Origin: Bacillota bacterium
GTDB taxonomy: Bacteria > Bacillota > Clostridia > Christensenellales > SZUA-584
Assembly (NCBI GenBank): GCA_023436525.1
Contig: JAEZIW010000013.1
Span: 1-16,931, forward strand
DNA length: 16,931 nt
Direction of reading: 5' to 3'
This document shows, piece by piece, positions 1-6,115 of this stretch. Each line of letters begins with the position of its first letter. Within the stretch, counting starts at the first letter, position 1. The position numbers and the translations under genes were made by a program. The notes beneath the pieces were generated by a model. That model ran no database searches. It worked only from the letters and a program-made list of their open reading frames with translations, and had not been told where the DNA came from.

Positions 1-1239
1 ATTCGTTTCCAGCGCCGTTCTTAACTTGTCTTTATTAAGCTTAATCTTGGCACCGTCGGCATAAGCCCCTGTTGTGAGTCCGATATCCGCCAGCTTCATG
101 CCCGTGCCTTCAACGGTGGTATACAACGCTTTTCTGACATTGGTGAGCAGCTGCTGAATCCCCGAGTCGTTATGGAGCAGACCGCTCTTGGATTTTTCCT
201 CCCATTTCTTAATATCATCTTCCTTCATACTGTCTTTCTGATCGTCCGTCAGCGGTGCATACGCCCGGTAGACTTGCTCTCCGACCAGATCCTGAAGCTT
301 GCCGACCAACTCGTTGTAAGAATCAACAAATTTAGATATCCTGTCAACAATGGTGTCCACATTCTTGGTGACTGTGAACGAAATTCCCTTGTCATCTGTA
401 CCGGCCGGAATATATTGATCGTTCAGTGTATACGTGATGCCGTCGATTGTGAACGTATTGCTCGATCTAACCACATCAATGCCGTCGATTTTCAGCATTG
501 CGTCTTTCCCGGATTTGGTCTGCTGCGCAATACCGATAGCGCCCGCCACCGTGTTGCCTTCGCCGTCCTGATACGAAAACAGGTTGCCCGATGTGTTCTC
601 GATTTTTATCTGGCTCGCGCTTCCCGTCGTTTTGGATATGATATTAAAGCCGTCCTTCAGGCTGCTGTAGCTGATTTTTACACCCGCATCCGACGCGTTG
701 ATCTCGCTCATCATATCGTTCAGCGATATATCTTGCGAAAATGTGAATGACGTACCGTTAATCGAAAACTTGATTTCACCGTTGGCGTCAAAATTCAACT
801 TCGTGTTAAAGCTTAAATCTTTGAGCGCCGTGTTTCTGTTGATTTCAGCCGAAAATACGTCTGTACTGTCTAAACTCGCCGCTTCAGCCAGCTGTGTAAT
901 GCTGTTGATGGTCACTTTGCCTTCCATAGCAGCCGAACCGGCTTTTACCGTCACCGCGCTGGTGGACGTCAGCATTTTTACATCAAAAGCACTGTAAGAC
1001 GAAGAGGAAAGCATATTGTTTGATGCATTTAGTACGCTCATATTGCTTTCTCTGAACGTTTTGATCAACGAATTGACGGAACGCAGCGCATCAGCCTTCC
1101 ATTGCATCCTCGTGGTCGACTGATTTTGCTTGTCCAATCTCGACTGGTATGACGCCAGCATACTCTTTACGATGGTGTCTGTATCCAGGCCGGAAGCCAG
1201 CCCAGTCAGACGGTTCGTGTTTATGGGGTTTATAGCCAT
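1..1239 (-). CDS. fliD: Flagellar hook-associated protein 2 / filament cap FliD (3' end outside window)
   Basis: FliD caps the growing flagellar filament and folds exported flagellin into place outside the cell. I translated 413 codons from the ATG at 1239 to the window edge without a stop or frameshift; the C-terminus is missing. The N-terminus (LTGLASGLDTDTIVKSML, about residues 11-28) is the conserved FliD_N signature. The segment around residues 303-372 (FVDSYNELV, then RAYAPLTDDQK, KKWEEKSKSGLL and NDSGIQQLL) is the classic start of the FliD C-terminal domain. A strong ribosome binding site (AAGGAGGT, 1247-1254) lies 7 nt before the start. It is the last visible gene of the minus-strand operon, 30 nt after the hydrolase-like gene. 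FliD is usually exported by the flagellar type III system without a cleaved signal peptide, and none is seen here. Confidence 0.95.
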   Translation of the reverse strand, partial: MAINPINTNRLTGLASGLDTDTIVKSMLASYQSRLDKQNQSTTRMQWKADALRSVNSLIKTFRESNMSVLNASNNMLSSSSYSAFDVKMLTSTSAVTVKAGSAAMEGKVTINSITQLAEAASLDSTDVFSAEINRNTALKDLSFNTKLNFDANGEIKFSINGTSFTFSQDISLNDMMSEINASDAGVKISYSSLKDGFNIISKTTGSASQIKIENTSGNLFSYQDGEGNTVAGAIGIAQQTKSGKDAMLKIDGIDVVRSSNTFTIDGITYTLNDQYIPAGTDDKGISFTVTKNVDTIVDRISKFVDSYNELVGKLQDLVGEQVYRAYAPLTDDQKDSMKEDDIKKWEEKSKSGLLHNDSGIQQLLTNVRKALYTTVEGTGMKLADIGLTTGAYADGAKIKLNKDKLRTALETN

Positions 1240-1246
1240 TTTACAT

Positions 1247-1254
1247 ACCTCCTT
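1247..1254 (-). promoter_or_regulatory. Ribosome binding site of fliD
   Basis: AAGGAGGT on the minus strand, 7 nt before the ATG at 1239. It is a near-perfect Shine-Dalgarno match. It fixes the fliD start and suggests strong independent initiation within the operon. Confidence 0.85.
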
Positions 1255-1269
1255 ATACCCGACAAATCC

Positions 1270-2181
1270 TTATGCATGGGCAAAGTAAGAAACTTTTGTT
1301 AAACTCTTCTTATATATCGACGTAATGGGCGTATAACTTGAGAGTATTCGCCCGGCCTGAGCCACGGTTACGCCGCGTTTTTCATTATAGACGCCGTCTT
1401 TTGAAGGACACACCACCTGCACATGCCCGTGGCCGCCCGAATTCTTCCAAGATGTCACCACCGGTCTTCCTGCGTTGGCCAGCTGCTGAGCTTGCTCCGG
1501 CGTCACTTCAAACCAGCCGTAGTCGTTTCCTCTCTCGTGCAGCCAGTTGTATATGCTGTTCGCCGACATCTGCTTAGCACCCTTCACATCAGGGTATATT
1601 CGCGGCGCGCCGGTCTGCGCATCCACAAAATGCGGAATCTCGGCCCCCATCGCACTCGTCACATCCCACAAGAAGATGTTGCAGTAGGTATCTCCCCGCC
1701 CCTTTTTATTGACCTCGTAGCGTTTGTTGTTCTCGACATCAAACTGATCAATCACCTGCCGGTACAGAGACGCTGACCTGTTGTTTACATTGCTTGTCAC
1801 CGCGGGCGTGCATGGTTTGGACGCCGCCACCGGTGTTTCCGCCACACCTGTTCCCGTTGATACCGGCACGCCGTAAGCGGCAGATATTGATCTGAACAGC
1901 GGTGACGATAACCCACCCTTGTTTTTCAATGCGCTGCCGAGGCTGATCATCGCCAAATCCGAGTTTTTGCCCAGCATAGAGAGCAGCATCAGGCTCGACA
2001 TGTCGCTTCCAAAGCCGGATAACCCCTCGGTGGAGCCGGAAGCATCGCTCAGGCTGCCAAGCATTTGAGCCGACAGCAAACTGGAAAACAGACTTGTCCC
2101 GCTGTTCTCCGTTTCTTGTGTTTTATTAAGCAACCGCTCCAGCATCGCCTGTTTAACGCTATCCACACCGCTGACAGCCAT
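1270..2181 (-). CDS. Putative flagellum-associated peptidoglycan hydrolase (C-terminal Cys/His peptidase-like domain)
   Basis: The 303-residue product has two parts. Residues 1 to about 135 are rich in Ser, Leu, Gly and Ala, with no signal peptide or membrane segment. Residues 140-303 form a compact domain that I recognise as similar to C-terminal domains of clostridial and phage cell-wall lytic enzymes. Its hallmarks are Cys167 in TYCNIFLWDVTSAMGAEIPH (166-184) and His251/His253 in SWKNSGGHGHVQVV (244-257), the Cys...His order of CHAP/NlpC-type papain-fold amidases and endopeptidases. The gene sits 28 nt after flhX and 30 nt before fliD, with an AAGGGG ribosome site before the ATG at 2181. 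I infer that it cuts peptidoglycan for the flagellar rod, a role played by FlgJ in proteobacteria, and that it may leave the cell through the flagellar export gate. The fold is well supported by motif; substrate and export route are inference. Confidence 0.7.
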   Translation of the reverse strand: MAVSGVDSVKQAMLERLLNKTQETENSGTSLFSSLLSAQMLGSLSDASGSTEGLSGFGSDMSSLMLLSMLGKNSDLAMISLGSALKNKGGLSSPLFRSISAAYGVPVSTGTGVAETPVAASKPCTPAVTSNVNNRSASLYRQVIDQFDVENNKRYEVNKKGRGDTYCNIFLWDVTSAMGAEIPHFVDAQTGAPRIYPDVKGAKQMSANSIYNWLHERGNDYGWFEVTPEQAQQLANAGRPVVTSWKNSGGHGHVQVVCPSKDGVYNEKRGVTVAQAGRILSSYTPITSIYKKSLTKVSYFAHA

Positions 2182-2209
2182 TGAATTCCCCTTTTATCTT
2201 CTGTTTCGC

Positions 2210-2515
2210 TTAACGCGTTTTGTGCAGCCCGAACCGCAAGCCGTACTTAGAATCCATATTGTTAACAAAAACGAGTATTTCCGCCACCACTTTGTAAAGC
2301 TCCTCGGGAATTTCATCCCCGACACTCATTTTTTGAAGCACGGCCGACAGCTTTTGGTCCTGAACCACCTGAACATGCTGCTCATGCGCTTCCTCTACCA
2401 TCCGCTTGGCAACAAACCCCTTGCCCAGCGCCACGATATACGGAGCCTGTTCGTTGGTTGCGTCGTACTTGAGTGCGGCCGCTTCGTTGATATTGTCTTT
2501 TGTATCCCGTGTCAT
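2210..2515 (-). CDS. FlhB C-terminal-domain homologue (YlqH/FlhX, EscU/YscU/HrcU family)
   Basis: A 101-residue cytoplasmic protein equivalent to the FlhB C-terminal domain alone, without the four membrane helices. The conserved pattern is visible: ALKYD (15-19), APYIVALGKGFVAKRMVEEA (24-43), then VVQDQKLS and IPEELYKVVAEIL. The self-cleaving NPTH motif of full-length FlhB is absent; its place is taken by the ATNEQAP stretch. Proteins of this type (B. subtilis YlqH) can substitute for part of FlhB and are thought to help the export apparatus recognise substrates. The ATG overlaps the stop of the fliK-like gene by 4 nt (ATGA, 2512-2515), and no clear ribosome site is seen, so translation is probably coupled. 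Pairing with a FliK-like gene matches the ylqG-ylqH pair of Bacillus and supports both calls. Confidence 0.88.
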   Translation of the reverse strand: MTRDTKDNINEAAALKYDATNEQAPYIVALGKGFVAKRMVEEAHEQHVQVVQDQKLSAVLQKMSVGDEIPEELYKVVAEILVFVNNMDSKYGLRFGLHKTR

Positions 2516-4311
2516 ACTCTGATATCCAAATTCCCGGCACTGCCGTCCGCCTGCTTATCAAAGCGTTCCTCGGCATTCAACACCGTTGTCCGCGATGTCA
2601 GCTCTTTCACGCTGATTCCCATTAGTGAATATCCGGCTTGCTGTACCGCATCTTTAAGCACCGCCGCATCCAGCCGCATGTCGTCTGCCAGCCGCATGTC
2701 CTCCACATTAAACTCGATGCCGAGGCTTTTTCCGCTCGTTTTTATCAGCGTTTCCACGCGGCCCATATGCTGCATATCCAGCCCGACCAATATCATAATA
2801 TTGTCCGGATCGACACTTTTCTTGCCGCCGCGGTACCGGTACACAAACAGCTCTGCCGTGTCTTGCTGCTGCGGCCCCGTCTGCAACGGAATCTGATAAC
2901 AGTCAAAGCGCTTGACCTCGTTCATCAGCGACAGCTGTTTGTCCGCCCGGTCAAGACTTTGGGTGACAGCTTCCCTGACCTTAATATCGGCATCTTGTGC
3001 CAAAAGCTTTAGCTCTTTTAGCTGTTCGGGCATTTCTTTTACCGCTTTTTTCAAATGCGCCGCCAGTTCATCCGCATTGTCCATGCGAACCAATATATCC
3101 AGCGCTTTTTCCGCCAGTTCTCTGTTCTTCGGCTCTGCGGTATCGAAATCTTCCATATTATTAAAAGCGGGTATGAATTTCGGCTTGGTGCCCTCCGCAC
3201 GATAGTCCGGCATTGTACCAATCTGAGGCTGCGGAATTGGCTCCTCGGCATTCGGCCTGACCGCGGCCCCGGTTTCTGCCATCATGTCAGGCGATAACGC
3301 AGCTTTCACCGAGCCAATCGTCTGCCCGGCTTGTGGCAGAGCAGCCGCTGCTTGCGGCGCTGCCGGCAAATCCGGGCCGTCAGGGCTGGCTGTTAACGGC
3401 TGATTGGCCTGGGCATTAACGGCGCCGTCATTGTCAGCTGTCGGCAGAGTCTGTGTGTTTGGTATGCCCGCGGAGCGCTCAGCCTGTACTGACGGCACAT
3501 TGATCGTATTTGGTTGTGTTCCAGCCTGACTTTCATTATTCTGAACAGGTCGGCCAACGACACTGCTCTCCTCATTAATCAATACAGGTTTATTCAAAGA
3601 TTGGCTTTGCAGGCCGATGATCGGCGAGCGGCTTTGTGCTGCACTTTGCTCCGTTACCGATGTGAGTGAACGCCCCGCTTCATCGCCGAGTACCGGCGGC
3701 TGAATTGTGCTGCCTTGGGTTACATTTGCCTGGGGCACCCTCGCCGCATCCGCAACGGGCGATGCTTGACTGCCCGGCAAAACAGCCTTTTGAATTTTAT
3801 CCAGCCCGCCGATGAGCTGTGCCAGCAGTTCGGTGACAGGCCAAACCCCCTTGGCCATCTGCGCCACCGATTCAATGTTCTCTGCCGTTCCGGCGATGCC
3901 GTGTCTCGACAGAAAAGCGGCGGCTTTGGGGTCGGCCCCCGGGTTGTTTTTCAGCATGGCGAGCGTGCTGAGCAGCATCTGCGTTTTTGCCGCCTGATTC
4001 ATCGCCGATGCATCCCCCGACGCGCCGGATTCTGTTAAAAAAGGCGATTGACGTGAAATATCAATCACGCGCAGCACATAACGCCCGCCGTCCGCTTCAT
4101 CAACCACAGTCTCCACATAATCGCCGACAGCCACACCGATATCGTTTAGCAGCTTGGCGGTAAAAACAGCGCCGCTGTCCTGATTTTTCAGCAGCACCTT
4201 GTCGCCCTTGATATCCGTCACCTTAGCAATCAAAACATCACCCTCAGCCAAACCTGGGCGCTGCGCACTGTCGGGTATATTTCTTGACGAGCCAATATTC
4301 TCTATCCGCAT
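2512..4311 (-). CDS. FliK/YlqG-like flagellar hook-length control protein
   Basis: FliK-type proteins are exported while the hook grows and switch the export gate from hook to filament substrates through FlhB. From the ATG at 4311 the product is 599 residues. Residues about 20-85 form a small beta-rich domain (GDVLIAKVTDIKGDKVLLKN early in it). A long linker rich in Ala, Gln, Pro and Ser follows, as expected for a molecular ruler. Residues about 470-570 resemble the Flg_hook domain (YQIPLQTG, ELFVYRYRGGKK, ILVGLDMQHMGRVETLI, LGIEFNVED). An in-frame TTG at 4365 would add 18 residues but has no Shine-Dalgarno, whereas the ATG at 4311 is preceded by AAAAAAGG; I prefer the ATG. It is the first gene of the minus-strand operon. 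Low conservation of the linker is normal for the family. It could also be labelled simply 'hypothetical with Flg_hook domain'. Confidence 0.85.
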   Translation of the reverse strand: MRIENIGSSRNIPDSAQRPGLAEGDVLIAKVTDIKGDKVLLKNQDSGAVFTAKLLNDIGVAVGDYVETVVDEADGGRYVLRVIDISRQSPFLTESGASGDASAMNQAAKTQMLLSTLAMLKNNPGADPKAAAFLSRHGIAGTAENIESVAQMAKGVWPVTELLAQLIGGLDKIQKAVLPGSQASPVADAARVPQANVTQGSTIQPPVLGDEAGRSLTSVTEQSAAQSRSPIIGLQSQSLNKPVLINEESSVVGRPVQNNESQAGTQPNTINVPSVQAERSAGIPNTQTLPTADNDGAVNAQANQPLTASPDGPDLPAAPQAAAALPQAGQTIGSVKAALSPDMMAETGAAVRPNAEEPIPQPQIGTMPDYRAEGTKPKFIPAFNNMEDFDTAEPKNRELAEKALDILVRMDNADELAAHLKKAVKEMPEQLKELKLLAQDADIKVREAVTQSLDRADKQLSLMNEVKRFDCYQIPLQTGPQQQDTAELFVYRYRGGKKSVDPDNIMILVGLDMQHMGRVETLIKTSGKSLGIEFNVEDMRLADDMRLDAAVLKDAVQQAGYSLMGISVKELTSRTTVLNAEERFDKQADGSAGNLDIRV

Positions 4312-4413
4312 AACTTTCGCCTTTTTTGATAAAATTTCGCGGGTTTTGCGTTTCTGTTGATTCAATTTGGGTTATATGTCTAATGCGTCACAACGTATCG
4401 CTTCTCATATGAT

Positions 4414-4440
4414 ATATCGGATTTTTTTAAAAAGCTTAAC
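4414..4440 (-). promoter_or_regulatory. Sigma-D/sigma-28-like promoter for fliK-flhX-hydrolase-fliD
   Basis: Read on the minus strand, 4421-4414 is TCCGATAT, matching 7 of 8 bases of the sigma-D -10 consensus GCCGATAT. A weak -35 match (TTAA at 4439-4436, 14-nt spacer, or TAAG at 4438-4435, 13-nt spacer) lies upstream, with an A/T-rich tract in between. Transcription would begin near 4407, upstream of both possible fliK starts. The -10 is a strong match and the -35 is weak. Confidence 0.5.
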
Positions 4441-4463
4441 AGTTTTATTGGTTTATTCGATAG
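4437..4463 (+). promoter_or_regulatory. Sigma-D/sigma-28-like promoter for the cheC-cheD-cheY-cheA-HD-GYP operon
   Basis: On the plus strand TAAC (4437-4440), a 15-nt spacer and TTCGATAG (4456-4463) match the sigma-D pattern TAAA-N15-GCCGATAT at 3 of 4 and 5 of 8 positions. Transcription would start near 4470, leaving a leader of about 80 nt before cheC. A housekeeping-type alternative uses TTAACA (4436-4441) as -35, but its -10 is poor. Confidence 0.38.
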
Positions 4464-4539
4464 ATTATATGAAAAATGATCGGAGCGCTTTGTCGCACTG
4501 GTTTTGTTTTTGTATATTGGGAATTTAGATCAAACGAAT

Positions 4540-4543
4540 GGAG
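4540..4543 (+). promoter_or_regulatory. Ribosome binding site deciding the cheC start
   Basis: GGAG lies 5 nt before the ATG at 4549. The upstream in-frame TTG at 4504 has no such site. The chosen start also gives the usual CheC length. Confidence 0.65.
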
Positions 4544-4548
4544 CCTTT

Positions 4549-5172
4549 ATGTTTAATACCGGAGGAGTTCCAAGCGATCAGCTTGATTTTCTAAAAGAAC
4601 TCGAAAATATCGGCGCCGGTCATGCGGCCACGGCGCTCGCTTCAATGCTCGGGCATGAAGTGAATATTCAGGTGCCTCACGCGCAGTTTTGCGAATATGA
4701 ACAGATCTGCGACATACTCGACGGCCCTGAGAATGTGGTTGCCGGGCTGCTTGTGGGCATTTCAGACGATCTGGACGGCTATATCCTTCTTGTGCTCAGC
4801 CGGGATGATGCGTATGAATTAACCAAAACTTTCGTCACACAGATGGGTGCGGAGGTTGATGACAGCGGCGAATTCAACGAGCTTCAGTTAAGTGCGCTCA
4901 AAGAGCTGTCCAACATCCTTATCGGATCTTATATTTCAGCCATATCATCCCTGACGGGTCTGCGTATTGATGCCTCTGTGCCGGAGCTTGTTATGGATAT
5001 GGCAGGTGCGGTGCTCAATCTTTTGGTTTCCGCTTACGGAGAATACGGCGATAATGTGCTGTTTATGGAAACGGAATTTGTTGAGGATGCGCACAGCATA
5101 TTCGGCCATTTCTTCTTGATTCCGGACGTTGAATCGTACAACAGATTGATGGCACAAATGGGGCTGGCATGA
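4549..5172 (+). CDS. cheC: CheY-P phosphatase CheC
   Basis: CheC removes phosphate from CheY-P and also binds CheD, giving adaptation in Gram-positive chemotaxis. The 207-residue product carries both family active-site motifs, [D/S]-x3-E-x2-N-x22-P. The first begins at DFLKELEN and ends at the Pro of NIQVP. The second begins at SALKELSN and ends at the Pro of DASVP. I counted 22 residues between Asn and Pro in both, so both sites look intact. The motif pair separates it from FliY (which would carry an added FliN-like domain) and from CheX. It is the first gene of the plus-strand operon and overlaps cheD by 4 nt (ATGA), fitting a complex made by neighbouring genes. The ATG at 4549 was chosen over a TTG at 4504. 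Confidence 0.95.
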   Translation: MFNTGGVPSDQLDFLKELENIGAGHAATALASMLGHEVNIQVPHAQFCEYEQICDILDGPENVVAGLLVGISDDLDGYILLVLSRDDAYELTKTFVTQMGAEVDDSGEFNELQLSALKELSNILIGSYISAISSLTGLRIDASVPELVMDMAGAVLNLLVSAYGEYGDNVLFMETEFVEDAHSIFGHFFLIPDVESYNRLMAQMGLA

Positions 5173-5654
5173 GAATATTTACAATTGGAGTGGCAGAACA
5201 AAAGGTAGCAAAAGCGCCGGACAAACTGGTTACGCTGGGGCTTGGTTCTTGTATCGGCCTGGTGCTATACGATCCCATCGCAAAAATCGGCGGCATGGTG
5301 CACATCATGCTGCCCACTGCGTCCATACGGTCCGAAGTGACGAACCGGTTCAAATTTGCCGACACCGCTATCGTTGACATGCTTGATCTGGTTGTGAAAG
5401 AAGGCGCGGCGCGTCAAAGACTGCGTGCCAAAATAGCAGGAGGCGCTCATATGTTCCGCACATCGGGAACGATTGATATCATGAATGTCGGCTTGCGCAA
5501 CATTGCCATGTGCCGCAAAGTTTTGGAAGAACAACGGATTATTCTGGACGGTGAGGATACCGGAGGCTCGAGCGGACGTTCCATCGAATTCTGCTGTGAA
5601 AGCTGTACGCTTTCGATACGCACCGTAACACCAAAAGCCGTCAAAGTTATTTAA
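5169..5654 (+). CDS. cheD: Chemoreceptor glutamine deamidase CheD
   Basis: CheD converts specific Gln residues of chemoreceptors to Glu in the cytoplasm and, in the CheC/CheD pair, stimulates CheC phosphatase. The 161-residue product has the papain-like triad at family positions: Thr22 and Cys28 in VTLGLGSCIGLVLYDP (21-36) and His45 in GGMVHIMLP (41-49). In the Thermotoga protein the equivalents are, from memory, Thr21, Cys27 and His44, offset by one. A GGAHMF segment and the ENxG-like DTGGSSGRSIEF stretch near the C-terminus also fit CheD. It starts inside the cheC stop codon (ATGA, 5169-5172) with only a weak GGGG ribosome site, so translation is probably coupled. The 55-nt gap to cheY has no terminator. 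Confidence 0.95.
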   Translation: MRIFTIGVAEQKVAKAPDKLVTLGLGSCIGLVLYDPIAKIGGMVHIMLPTASIRSEVTNRFKFADTAIVDMLDLVVKEGAARQRLRAKIAGGAHMFRTSGTIDIMNVGLRNIAMCRKVLEEQRIILDGEDTGGSSGRSIEFCCESCTLSIRTVTPKAVKVI

Positions 5655-5691
5655 ACCGTAAATACCAAAAAATTTTTCAAACCGTAATAAC

Positions 5692-5697
5692 AGGAGG
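5692..5697 (+). promoter_or_regulatory. Ribosome binding site of cheY
   Basis: AGGAGG, a full Shine-Dalgarno match, but 12 nt from the ATG at 5710, which is longer than usual. It is the strongest site in the chemotaxis operon and would support high CheY output. Confidence 0.7.
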
Positions 5698-5709
5698 TCA
5701 CTTAAAACC

Positions 5710-6066
5710 ATGAAGAAAGTACTAATCGTCGACGACGCAGCTTTTATGAGGGTATCCATTAAAAACATGCTTGTCAAAAACGGCTATGAAGTCATCGGCG
5801 AAGCCGAAAACGGCAAAGTCGGCGTACAGAAGTATCAGGAACTGGGGCCTGATATCGTGACAATGGACATCACAATGCCGGAGATGGACGGTCTGACCTG
5901 TCTCAAAAAGATACTTGAGGGCGACCCCGGTGCCAACGTGGTTATGATCAGCGCAATGGGCCAGGAAAGCATGGTGAGAGAAGCTGTTCTTTCGGGAGCC
6001 AAGGGCTTTATTGTTAAACCGTTTAAAGAAGATGTTATCATCGCTGCACTTAACAATCTGCCATAA
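5710..6066 (+). CDS. cheY: Chemotaxis response regulator CheY
   Basis: A single receiver domain of 118 residues with no output domain. CheA phosphorylates it and the phosphorylated form binds the flagellar switch. The acidic pocket Asp8/Asp9 (VLIVDDAAFMR), the phosphoacceptor Asp53 (VTMDITMPEMDG), Ser81 (VMISAMGQ) and Lys103 (GFIVKPF) are all present. The sequence is close to the short CheY proteins of Bacillus and Thermotoga, where phosphorylation raises counter-clockwise or smooth swimming. It lies between cheD and cheA, with its phosphatase CheC upstream and its kinase downstream in the same transcript. A receiver for another pathway is possible, but the context makes CheY by far the best call. 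Confidence 0.95.
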   Translation: MKKVLIVDDAAFMRVSIKNMLVKNGYEVIGEAENGKVGVQKYQELGPDIVTMDITMPEMDGLTCLKKILEGDPGANVVMISAMGQESMVREAVLSGAKGFIVKPFKEDVIIAALNNLP

Positions 6067-6115
6067 TGCACACGGTTTCATCTTGAACTGATTATAAGGA
6101 AAGAAGGGAACTTTC

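Larger units (their letters stand above)
4312..4548. promoter_or_regulatory. Divergent control region between the flagellar and chemotaxis operons
   Basis: This AT-rich, 237-bp gap separates two operons transcribed away from each other. It holds the only plausible promoters for both. Long A and T runs at 4421-4433 and an AAGCTT palindrome (4432-4437) lie between two opposing sigma-D-like -10 elements. No gene is seen in it. Confidence 0.7.

Noticed and set aside
172..750. Plus-strand open frame of 192 codons across fliD
   Set aside because: It lies opposite the fliD coding sequence, which reads through 413 codons with recognisable FliD motifs. The antisense product resembles nothing I know and has no ribosome site.
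4504..4548. Longer cheC starting at TTG 4504
   Set aside because: No ribosome site precedes it, and the ATG at 4549 has GGAG at 5 nt spacing and gives the normal CheC length.
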